Of a stretch of DNA of 17,728 bases, positions 1-6,858 are shown piece after piece (the first letter of the stretch is position 1; each line of letters opens with the position of its first letter). Source of the DNA: CAYWNK01 sp047639615 (GTDB taxonomy: Bacteria > Planctomycetota > UBA1135 > GCA-002686595); assembly GCA_047639615.1 (NCBI GenBank), contig JBLIOL010000078.1:1-17728 (forward strand). The letters are read 5' to 3'. The position numbers and the translations under genes were made by a program. Under the pieces are notes generated by a model. That model had not been told where the DNA came from. It saw nothing but the letters and a program-made list of their open reading frames with translations, and did not search any database.

Positions 1-2
1 GC

Positions 3-1217
3 ACGCCCTGCCCCGGACCCGAGACTGTTTCCGCCACCCTGGCCTCCCTGCGCCGGGGATCCGTCGACCTCGTCGAGGACAAGAAATTGGAGGCGCGAGT
101 GCGTGCCGTGGCCGCTGAAGGGCGTCCACTGCGACTGAAGTTCGGCATGGACCCCAGCTCAGCGGACCTGCACTTGGGCCATGCCATTCCGCTTTTCAAG
201 TTGCGCGACCTACAGGAGATCGGCCACCAGGTCGTGCTGATAGTGGGGGACTCGACCGCCATGGTTGGAGACCCCTCAGGCAAGAGCAAGCTGCGACCCG
301 TGCTCACACGCGAGCAGGTTGATGCCAACCTGCTCACCTACACGGATCAGGCAGGTCGGGTACTCGACATGCAGCGCACGGAGGTGCGCCGCAACTCCGA
401 GTGGTTCGACAGCATGGGCTTCGAGGGCTTGCTGGATCTGACCACGCGCATGACCGTGGCGCAGATGATTGAGCGCGACACTTTCCAGAAGCGCCTCAAG
501 GCCGGCGAGCCCGTAGGCGTGAACGAGTTCCTCTACCCGCTCATGCAGGCTTGGGATTCGGTCCAGGTGCGCGCGGATGTGGAGTTCGGTGGAACGGACC
601 AACTCTTCAACCTGCTGCAAGGCCGGCGCCTGCAGGAGCAGGAGAAGCAGATCCCGCAGATGGTCGTGACCACGCCGCTGATCAACGGCCTCGACGGCCG
701 CAAGATGAGCAAGTCCTACGGCAATGCGGTGGGGCTGTTGGATAGTGCGCGCGAGATGACCTTCGCGCTCATGCGGCTGGACGATCAAGAGATGGCGACC
801 TGGTTCACCCAGCTGACGCGTCTTTCGGAAGAGGCGATAGCGGCCTCGCTCGCTGGTCACCCGCGCGAAGCCAAAGCGCGCCTGGCCCACTGCGTCACCA
901 GCTTCTTCCACGGGGAGGAAGCTGCGGACGGTGCGGCGGCGAGCTTCGACAGCGAAGTGCGCGACAAGGCGCTGCCGGATGATATTCCGGAGCACAGCTG
1001 GGGCGCCGATTGGGGCGCGACTCAGCCCCTAGCCATTCTGCTCAAGGGACTAGGCCTGGTGAGCTCCACCTCCGATGCTCGCCGCATGGTCAAGCAAGGC
1101 GCCGTACGTCTGGACGGCGAGGTCTGCACAGGTGATCCCATGCAGGATATTCAGCCGCCCGCTGGCGAGCTCTTGGTGCAGGTGGGTAAGAAACGCTTCG
1201 CTAAGCTCAGGGCCTAG
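3..1217 (+). CDS. tyrS: Tyrosyl-tRNA synthetase, 5' end cut by the window
   Basis: Cytoplasmic class I aminoacyl-tRNA synthetase that attaches tyrosine to tRNA-Tyr. The reading frame is open from the left edge of the window and the upstream residues (SLRRGSVDLVEDKKL) still look like the N-terminal helix of the family, so the gene starts outside the window; the TTG at 87 is only the first start-like codon in view. The ATP-binding HIGH motif is HLGH at 171-182, the second signature is KMSKS at 702-716, and a C-terminal S4 RNA-binding domain is visible (SSTSDARRMVKQGAVRLDGE, about 1060-1122). The exact KMSKS and the KFGMDPSSADLHLGH context match the Thermus/TyrZ-like branch rather than the E. 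coli type, which has KFGKT. It ends 7 bases from the stop of the convergent lipoprotein gene. Function is certain; only the start is missing. Confidence 0.96.
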   Translation, partial: TPCPGPETVSATLASLRRGSVDLVEDKKLEARVRAVAAEGRPLRLKFGMDPSSADLHLGHAIPLFKLRDLQEIGHQVVLIVGDSTAMVGDPSGKSKLRPVLTREQVDANLLTYTDQAGRVLDMQRTEVRRNSEWFDSMGFEGLLDLTTRMTVAQMIERDTFQKRLKAGEPVGVNEFLYPLMQAWDSVQVRADVEFGGTDQLFNLLQGRRLQEQEKQIPQMVVTTPLINGLDGRKMSKSYGNAVGLLDSAREMTFALMRLDDQEMATWFTQLTRLSEEAIAASLAGHPREAKARLAHCVTSFFHGEEAADGAAASFDSEVRDKALPDDIPEHSWGADWGATQPLAILLKGLGLVSSTSDARRMVKQGAVRLDGEVCTGDPMQDIQPPAGELLVQVGKKRFAKLRA

Positions 1218-1224
1218 GGTGTGT

Positions 1225-2436
1225 TTAGCGCACCACGCCGCGGATGCGGCGCGTGATGCGCGGGATGCTCTCGTCGTCGAGTAGCACCTCTAGATTGGCC
1301 TCGATCAAACCCAGTGGGAGCTGCTCGGAGGCTTCTAGGGTTAGGTGCACATACTGGGCGCGGCCATCGGAGTCAGGTGCGAGGTGTTTGATACTGGCCT
1401 TGAGGTACTCGGCGGAGGGTCCGCTCAGGTTGGCTTCCATGACCTGGAAACGCTGTCCGGGTAGTAGGGCTTCGATCTGGCAGCGCAGGGACTTTTTCTC
1501 ACCGGGCTTGATCGCTCCAAAGCTTACGTGCTGGGGCGTCATCAGAATCGGGTCCACCACCGTGGCGCTAACGCTTACTTCGAGCCGGCCCTCTTCGCCT
1601 TCGCCCTGTTCGTCTGTGGTGGAGAGCACGACCTTGCCGAGGAAACCGCCCATTCTCTCACTCTCGATGAGGCGCACGGTCAGGTTCCAGAAGTGGCCCG
1701 AGCCGTCCGGGATGAGCGCGAGGCTGGCCTCAAGACCCGGCGTCGACTCGATGACTTCGAGGATGCGCGCGGGCTTGGAGTACATGCGGCTGAAGAGCTG
1801 GATGGTGGTGCCCTTGCCGCCGTACTGCGGGACCAAGCCGAGCTTGACCGAGGCGGGGCTTAGCTCGAACAGGCTCTGGGCGAGCATGTGCAGTTCGAAG
1901 GTTAGGTAGGGATCCAGCTCCGAGTCAGTGACGATGCGCATGACCGCGAGCTTGTCGATGTTCCTGGGCGCTTTGGTGCTATCCAGCTCGATATCCACTT
2001 CGAAGATCCCGCCGGGGGGGACGGCGAGCATGCCTTCGGTGGCGAGGGTTTTGCCGCGGATGGGCGTGCCTTCGTCCTGCAGCAGGCGAATGGCGGTGAC
2101 CCGTGTGCAGGCGCAGGCGGCCTGGGAGCGCAGCAGGTTGACGACCCGGGCGCTGGCGTTGTGCAGGGTGAAGGTATGGGTGAGCACCTCTCCATAGGGC
2201 AGGGTGCCGAAGTCGTGGAAGTACGGGCGTCCGGGGTCGGGGGGATCGACCACCATGATCTCGCCACCGCCTTCGACTTCGTGTACGGCGGGGGCCAGGT
2301 CGGCTCCGTTGCCTGGCCCATCGGCTGGGCTGCTGGATTCTGAGCCTTGGCCGCAGCCGAGTATCAGGACGAGACTGCTGGCCAGCAGCAGGCGGGGGCG
2401 GTCGGGGAACACCGAGCGGGGGACAGCGTCAGGCAT
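1225..2436 (-). CDS. DUF1573-type lipoprotein with three Ig-like (ASH/MSP-like) segments
   Basis: Predicted exported lipoprotein of 403 residues; no molecular function is known for the family. The N-terminus has arginines, a hydrophobic stretch and a lipobox-like ILGC ending at Cys28, followed by a Ser/Gly/Asp-rich linker. Residues 74-111 fit DUF1573 (HDFGTLPYGEVLTHTFTL, then ACACT, the usual place of an ASCGCT-like motif). Two further segments repeat the same beta-rich pattern: LGLVPQYGGK near 199-208 and FGAIKPGEKK near 306-315. The ATG at 2436 was chosen because it places the signal peptide at the N-terminus; the frame remains open upstream to 2889, but that part is low-complexity antisense to the CPBP gene. 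There is no Shine-Dalgarno; the bases before the ATG are pyrimidine-rich. Several DUF1573 proteins occur per genome in Planctomycetota and Bacteroidota. Function unknown. Confidence 0.85.
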   Translation of the reverse strand: MPDAVPRSVFPDRPRLLLASSLVLILGCGQGSESSSPADGPGNGADLAPAVHEVEGGGEIMVVDPPDPGRPYFHDFGTLPYGEVLTHTFTLHNASARVVNLLRSQAACACTRVTAIRLLQDEGTPIRGKTLATEGMLAVPPGGIFEVDIELDSTKAPRNIDKLAVMRIVTDSELDPYLTFELHMLAQSLFELSPASVKLGLVPQYGGKGTTIQLFSRMYSKPARILEVIESTPGLEASLALIPDGSGHFWNLTVRLIESERMGGFLGKVVLSTTDEQGEGEEGRLEVSVSATVVDPILMTPQHVSFGAIKPGEKKSLRCQIEALLPGQRFQVMEANLSGPSAEYLKASIKHLAPDSDGRAQYVHLTLEASEQLPLGLIEANLEVLLDDESIPRITRRIRGVVR

Positions 2437-2510
2437 AGGGGGGGAGGCGGGGCAGTAGAGCTCCGAAGTGGGCTCCAGCCGGAGGGCTCTCTGGACCGAA
2501 TCCTCTCTTC

Positions 2511-3155
2511 GTGGGGCCCCTTCAGCAACATCAACCCGGCGAAGCCTGGGAGCTAAGAGTCTTTGCGGCCCGTGGGGCCCTGGCGGGCTTGGCTGTGGAG
2601 CTGCTGGGCGCCAGCCTGGGCTGGTCACTGGAGTTGCGCCTGAGCGCGGCACTGGGGGCAGCTGTGCTAGCGGCTGGGCCGCGTGAGGCGCGCCTGGCTC
2701 TGGACCCGGGGCGTCTGCGCTTCGCTGCGGCTGGGTCCTGGCTGGGTCTGGCCTGTGCGGCTGTGTTCCTGCCCCTGCTCTGCGTTTGGCTCCTGCCCGA
2801 GGGGAGCATGGCCGCTTGGGTGCGCCCGCGGGTGCCGCAGCTCGCGGGTCCGCTCTGGGTCGCTGTGCTGAGCAGCGCCATCGCCGCACCGGCTATGGAG
2901 GAGCTGCTGCACCGCGGCTTGATCCAGCGTGGTCTGAGCCGGGCTCTTGGCGCGGGACCTGCGGGGTTGCTCTCGGCTGCTGGCTTTACCGCCGTACACG
3001 GACTGGCTGGCGCTGGCGCGGGACCGCAGCACTTCCTGGCTGGACTGGCCTTGGCCGCCGTCGCAGAACGCAGCCGCGGTTGGTGGGCGCCGGCAATGCT
3101 GCACGCCGCCGGCAACCTGGGTTGGCTACTGGCGGCGCGCGTGTTGGCCGGTTGA
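2511..3155 (+). CDS. CPBP-family intramembrane metalloprotease (CAAX protease-like)
   Basis: Integral membrane protein of about 214 residues in the CPBP/Abi family (Rce1-like proteases). All three family motifs are present: EExxxR as E130-E131-LLH-R135, FxxxH as F159-TAV-H163, and HxxxN as H198-AAG-N202. The conserved Glu and His residues are thought to bind the catalytic metal or activate water. Around them are several hydrophobic helices (about residues 18-38, 46-56, 71-97, 113-129, 148-166, 174-186 and 195-213). The start is uncertain: GTG at 2511 has no ribosome-binding site, and the frame stays open a little further upstream toward the divergent lipoprotein start at 2436. Family members process prenylated proteins or bacteriocin-related peptides, or act in signalling; no substrate can be inferred from the neighbours. 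Confidence 0.85.
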   Translation: MGPLQQHQPGEAWELRVFAARGALAGLAVELLGASLGWSLELRLSAALGAAVLAAGPREARLALDPGRLRFAAAGSWLGLACAAVFLPLLCVWLLPEGSMAAWVRPRVPQLAGPLWVAVLSSAIAAPAMEELLHRGLIQRGLSRALGAGPAGLLSAAGFTAVHGLAGAGAGPQHFLAGLALAAVAERSRGWWAPAMLHAAGNLGWLLAARVLAG

Positions 3156-3157
3156 AG

Positions 3158-3177
3158 GACTAGCTGGTTAGCTAGTC
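3158..3177. terminator. Hairpin between convergent genes, candidate bidirectional terminator
   Basis: A perfect 8-base inverted repeat, GACTAGCT / AGCTAGTC with a GGTT loop, starts 3 bases after the CPBP stop and includes the TAG stop of the sulfatase-fold gene. It sits where transcripts from both sides must end. There is no T-tract on either strand, so it is at best an atypical intrinsic terminator. Confidence 0.35.
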
Positions 3178-4665
3178 ATCGTCGCCGTCCTGGGGCTCGT
3201 CCTCGGACTCGTCCTCACCATCGCCGCCATAGCCGAGGCCTTCGAGTGCGTTGCTGTCAGCAGCCGCATGCGCCGTGGGCTTCTCAGTCTTCCAGGCTTC
3301 GTTCGCCTCCAGGAAGGCGAAGAGACGCTGGGCCTCAGGGTGGTCCTTGCTCCACAAATTTTTGAGCTCGAGCGGATCCTCTGTCAGGTGGAAGAGCTCG
3401 GAGTTCTCCTCGTCCACTTGGTGCCAGATCAACTTCCAGCGGCCGTCGGTCGCGCAGTAGAGGTTGTCGTAGTTCTTCTTGAGGGCAGTGGGCTTGGGCG
3501 CGTGGGTGTCGTAGATGTTGAGAGCATCCGCGTAGGCCATGCGCGGCTCGGATTCCTTTTCACCCCGGGCCAGGCCGATCATGCTGCGGCCTTGGATGCC
3601 CTTGGCGGCCGGCATGTTCAGTGCCTCGAGCACGGTGGGCAGCACGTCGATCGTGCGCACCTGGGCGTTCACCACGGCGGACTCCATGCCAGGCACCACC
3701 ACGATCATCGGCACGTGCAGGCTCCAGTCGTAGAGCAGGCGGTGCTTGCCCCAGCCGTGGCGCTCGAGACCGTCGAGCAGGCCTTGGCCGTGGTCGGCGG
3801 TGAGCACGATGATGGTGGAATCCATTTCACCGCTCGCTTCCAGCTGCTCCACCAAGCGGCCCAGCTGACGATCCATGAAGGTCAGCTCCGGGTTGTACAT
3901 GGTCTCGCGCCACTTGTGCTGCGCGCGGCCCTGGGTCAGGGTGCCTTCGGGCGGGCACTCTATGCCCAACTCTTCCAGGAACTCGGCCGGCGGCACGATC
4001 GAGAAGTCGTGCACATCGAAGAGGTGTACCCACAGGCACCAGGGTTGTTCCGGGTCGCCAGCTTGCATGAAGCTGAGCGCGTCGTCGATGGTCTCATTGC
4101 CGCAGCGTTGGGTCAGGCTCGCTCCTCCGCGGGCCCAGTGCGTGGTGTGCTTCTGCTGCTTGTCGAGGGCGAGGTCTTGGACCTTGACCGAACCGGTAGA
4201 GAAGCTCTCGATGCCCTGGTTCAGGTTGTAGTGCTCGGAAACCGGGTAGGCGCTGAGTGCGGCACCCGTACGCCAGCCCTGCCGTCCGAGGATCTCGGGC
4301 AGGGTGTCGACCTCGTCCTTGAGTCGGTGGCTGACCTCTTCCGAGTGGAAGACCCGCATGCCGTGGTCGTAGTTGTTGAGCCCCGTGAGGATCGACGAGT
4401 GCGACATGGGGGTGATGCCCGCCGTGGAGAGAGCGCGTTCGAAGCGCAGTCCATCGGCGGCGAGCTTGTCGATCACCGGCGTGTCGGCGGCCTCGTACCC
4501 ATAGCAACCCAAGCGATCCGCGCGGGTCGTATCGAGGGTGATCAGTAGCACATTGAGAGGCTTCGGATCGCCGGCGGGTTCGGAGTTACCACAGGAAGCA
4601 GCGGCGCCAAGGGCCAGGGCCAGAAGGGCAGCGTTGCGCGGGTGGTGCAGAGAGAAGTGGCTCAT
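3172..4665 (-). CDS. Sulfatase-fold (alkaline phosphatase superfamily) lipoprotein with Thr at the nucleophile position
   Basis: Predicted exported hydrolase of 497 residues. A signal peptide ends in AASC (Cys25), a weak lipobox. The metal-binding start motif NVLLITLDTTRADRLGCYGY covers residues 38-57 with Asp45. The second metal site is TADHGQ (Asp291, His292), followed by a conserved His317 in SLHVPM; the C-terminal part has the usual DGRWKLIW...ELFHLTEDPLELKNLW sulfatase pattern. Where true sulfatases have C/S-x-P-x-R, this protein has ITPMSHSSILTG, so the nucleophile position is Thr85 and the Arg is a His. It therefore cannot make formylglycine there; relatives with this change may be phosphohydrolases or transferases. 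It ends in a very acidic tail (about residues 481-497). ATG at 4665 is preferred over the adjacent GTG at 4668; neither has a Shine-Dalgarno. It is the last gene of the minus-strand cluster. Confidence 0.88.
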   Translation of the reverse strand: MSHFSLHHPRNAALLALALGAAASCGNSEPAGDPKPLNVLLITLDTTRADRLGCYGYEAADTPVIDKLAADGLRFERALSTAGITPMSHSSILTGLNNYDHGMRVFHSEEVSHRLKDEVDTLPEILGRQGWRTGAALSAYPVSEHYNLNQGIESFSTGSVKVQDLALDKQQKHTTHWARGGASLTQRCGNETIDDALSFMQAGDPEQPWCLWVHLFDVHDFSIVPPAEFLEELGIECPPEGTLTQGRAQHKWRETMYNPELTFMDRQLGRLVEQLEASGEMDSTIIVLTADHGQGLLDGLERHGWGKHRLLYDWSLHVPMIVVVPGMESAVVNAQVRTIDVLPTVLEALNMPAAKGIQGRSMIGLARGEKESEPRMAYADALNIYDTHAPKPTALKKNYDNLYCATDGRWKLIWHQVDEENSELFHLTEDPLELKNLWSKDHPEAQRLFAFLEANEAWKTEKPTAHAAADSNALEGLGYGGDGEDESEDEPQDGDDD

Positions 4666-4706
4666 CACGGGAGAGAAGTAGCGTTGGGAAGGCGGATGGC
4701 GCGCGC

Positions 4707-5270
4707 TTAGCGCGGTCCCCGCCAGGCGGCTCGAGCACGTTCTTGTACGTGCTGCCAGACTTGATTGTTAGGGGGGGCTTGACCGGAGAGGGCGGCCAGC
4801 GTCCAGGCCGCCTCCTGCAGGTCGAGGCGGCGCTTGGCGCCTACTTGCATGCCACCGACCTTGCGTCGGTAGAGCACGAACCAGAGCCACTCTTCGGCGC
4901 TGGGTGAGGGGGTGGCCGTCAGCCGTTGGAGTATTGCCTCGGTCCGCACGGGCGGCACGGGGGGCGGTCCGCTGCGCTGGTCGGCACCAAAGCGCAACAG
5001 GTCAGCGCCGGCGGCAAGGGCGCGCAGTAGGGGCTCATCCCCTTGCAGGGCGGCGGCTCCCAACGCTTCGACTTGCGCTTGGCTGGCACTGGCTCGGGAC
5101 GCCAGTAGGCGCGTGGCTTGTACCCGTTCGGCGGGGCTGGCGCTGGTGTCGGTGGCCAAGCTCTGGAGGCTCTCGCTGCTTGCGTGGGCGCCCGCATGCC
5201 AGGCGCAGAGCATGACGATCCAGAGCAGGAGGGCCAGGTGCGGCCGCCAGGGTAGGAGGCGCGGGCTCAT
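4707..5270 (-). CDS. Small exported protein of unknown function
   Basis: A 187-residue protein I do not recognise. It has a clear Sec signal peptide: arginines, the hydrophobic run LALLLWIVMLCAW, then a likely cleavage near AGAHA-SS (about residue 31). The mature part is helical and alanine-rich, with pieces resembling HEAT or TPR helices (ERVQATRLLASRASASQAQVEALGAAALQGDEPLLRALAAGADLL) and a Pro-rich spacer GPPPVPPV. The ATG overlaps the stop of the upstream glycosyltransferase by four bases (ATGA, 5267-5270), so translation is probably coupled. It is one of few genes here with a Shine-Dalgarno-like sequence: AAGGGG, 7 bases before the ATG. The coupling suggests it works with the glycosyltransferase; that is inference. 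Confidence 0.75.
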   Translation of the reverse strand: MSPRLLPWRPHLALLLWIVMLCAWHAGAHASSESLQSLATDTSASPAERVQATRLLASRASASQAQVEALGAAALQGDEPLLRALAAGADLLRFGADQRSGPPPVPPVRTEAILQRLTATPSPSAEEWLWFVLYRRKVGGMQVGAKRRLDLQEAAWTLAALSGQAPPNNQVWQHVQERARAAWRGPR

Positions 5271-6781
5271 GCGGGTGCCCCTTGTCCGAGCACCATGGAC
5301 CAGACCTCGGCCAGTACCGGCGCGTTAATCCACCAGGCGATGAACAAGGCGGCGCACCAGGCAGCTACGCGCGCGCGCGGGTACGCCAGCTTGGGCGGGC
5401 CGGAGCTCACGAGTCCGCCGAAGCCAGCCAGGAGTAGAGGAACCCAGGGCAAGCGGAAGCGCGACATGGCCACCAGGGCGGCGGTCGCCAGGAAATACGC
5501 CACGGTAATCCAAGCCAGGCGCCGGGCGACGCCCGCGGGCAGGCTACCCAGGAGACCGGCGCCGCCTAGTAGCAGTAGCAGCACGACCTCAAGCGCCGAG
5601 CCCCAGGCCACGATGGGCCGCAGTCCGTTGCCTAGTGCGCCGCCGTAATGACCGAGAGCCAGGTGGCGCGTAAGGAACGTAGTCGGGACGACCACATCAC
5701 TCAGCTTCTGCACGCGGCTGCGGAGGAACCAGGCGGGGTGCTTTGCAGCGAAGCTGAGGCCGCGGCGAGTGTTCTCGGCGGAGCGCGCAGGTAGGGACGC
5801 GATCTCTTCCGCGCGCTTCCAAGACCGGCTGCCTTGGGGAGCTGCGTTGAGGCTCGCGCGGATGCTGAAGGGCCCCTGCCCAGCTCGCGCGCGCGCGCCT
5901 TCCAAGGGGATCAGGTCGAAGTTGCGGTAGCTGGCATTGAGTCCGTTGAAGGCGTTTTCACCGAGGCTCGAACCGAGTGGGATCAGCTCACCGTAGACCT
6001 CTTTATTGCGCAGGCTCCAGGGCAGGATGCAGGCGAGTACGGTTAGTCCGAAGAGCGCCGACCGGCGCAATCCCTCGAGGCTCGGGCCGAGGTTGCTGGC
6101 CAGCGCGAGCAGCAACATCCAAACGGGCAGCAGGTAGGTGGCAGCTTCCTTGATGTAGAGCGCGGCGGCGAAGCACACGCCACTGATCAGGAGGCGCCGA
6201 GTGGTGGACTCTTCGCGCGCGCTCTGCGCCACCACCAAGAGTTGGTAGAGCGAGGGCAGAAACAGCGCCAGGAACAGGGTCTCGTTCCAGAGCAGGTGCG
6301 TGAAGGCCGCCATGGGTAAGTACAACGCCCAACCGGCGCAAGCCAGGATCGCGGCGCGGCGGCCAAAGAGGCGCCAGCCCAAGAGACCCGTGCAGAGGCC
6401 GATGGAGGAGCTGGCCAGGATCTGTCCCACGCGCGCGGCGTCGAGCGCACCCTCGCCAAACATCTGAATGCACAGGCGCAGGTAGGCGGGGTAGCCGGGG
6501 GGCCAGAGGAAGCGGTAGTTGTCCGGATAGAAGCCTAGGTACTCCCACTGCACAGCCAGGTGCAGATAGTTGGCCTCGTCGGACTGCAGCTCGATGGGCC
6601 CGGCGAGGGACCAGAGCAAGAAGCGCAGGCCGAGACCGAGCGCAACGCACACGCCTAGCAGTGCCCAGGGGGGCGCAGCCTGCGCCCCGCCTCGGAATTC
6701 GGCGTGGGGGGATTGGGTCAGAGAATCAGCCACGTGGTGGGCAGGATTGTAGGAGGGCAGCAGGTCGCACCCCAGAACCAA
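5267..6781 (-). CDS. GT39-like membrane glycosyltransferase (ArnT/PMT type)
   Basis: Multi-pass membrane protein of up to 504 residues, of the dolichyl-/polyprenyl-phosphate-sugar dependent glycosyltransferase group (PF13231/PF02366-like). Diagnostic features are the first transmembrane helix followed by an acidic loop ELQSDEANYLHLA (Asp68-Glu69, the expected catalytic or metal-binding position), then FLWPPGYPAYLRL near 91-103, FGRRAAILA, and roughly ten hydrophobic helices to the C-terminus. The family transfers a sugar from a lipid carrier to lipid A, protein or polysaccharide on the outer face of the membrane; the acceptor is unknown here. The start is ambiguous: TTG at 6781 or GTG at 6733, both without a ribosome-binding site; the GTG form removes 16 non-hydrophobic residues. 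It lies 77 bases after the thioredoxin-fold gene and overlaps the next gene by 4 bases. Confidence 0.85.
   Translation of the reverse strand: MVLGCDLLPSYNPAHHVADSLTQSPHAEFRGGAQAAPPWALLGVCVALGLGLRFLLWSLAGPIELQSDEANYLHLAVQWEYLGFYPDNYRFLWPPGYPAYLRLCIQMFGEGALDAARVGQILASSSIGLCTGLLGWRLFGRRAAILACAGWALYLPMAAFTHLLWNETLFLALFLPSLYQLLVVAQSAREESTTRRLLISGVCFAAALYIKEAATYLLPVWMLLLALASNLGPSLEGLRRSALFGLTVLACILPWSLRNKEVYGELIPLGSSLGENAFNGLNASYRNFDLIPLEGARARAGQGPFSIRASLNAAPQGSRSWKRAEEIASLPARSAENTRRGLSFAAKHPAWFLRSRVQKLSDVVVPTTFLTRHLALGHYGGALGNGLRPIVAWGSALEVVLLLLLGGAGLLGSLPAGVARRLAWITVAYFLATAALVAMSRFRLPWVPLLLAGFGGLVSSGPPKLAYPRARVAAWCAALFIAWWINAPVLAEVWSMVLGQGAPA
5278..5283 (-). promoter_or_regulatory. Shine-Dalgarno-like site for the small exported protein
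   Basis: Reads AAGGGG on the minus strand, 7 bases before the ATG at 5270 and inside the last codons of the glycosyltransferase gene. It supports that ATG as the start and translational coupling of the pair. Confidence 0.5.
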
Positions 6782-6858
6782 GCGCGGACCCGGCGGCCGA
6801 GTGTCTCGGTGCCGAGTCCGCGTAGGAAAGTGCGCAGGTGCAGTTGCGAAGAACTAGC

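Noticed and set aside
87..89. TTG at 87 as the start of tyrS
   Set aside because: The upstream frame is open to the window edge and encodes residues typical of the family N-terminus, so the true start is outside the window.
276..995. Minus-strand open frame of 239 codons inside tyrS
   Set aside because: Antisense shadow of conserved tyrS sequence, with an Arg/His/Leu-rich product and no signal or domain.
1218..1234. GGTGTG-TTTAG-CGCACC as a terminator between tyrS and the lipoprotein gene
   Set aside because: Only five of six positions pair and there is no T-tract outside the stem; too weak to list.
2437..2889. N-terminal extension of the DUF1573-type lipoprotein
   Set aside because: The extension is Pro/Ala/Arg-rich, antisense to the CPBP gene, and would bury the signal peptide 150 residues inside the protein.
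3268..4548. Long plus-strand open frame of 426 codons across the sulfatase-fold gene
   Set aside because: It is exactly antisense to a gene with clear family motifs; its product is rich in His, Val, Leu and Glu with no recognisable domain. Long antisense frames are expected at this GC content.
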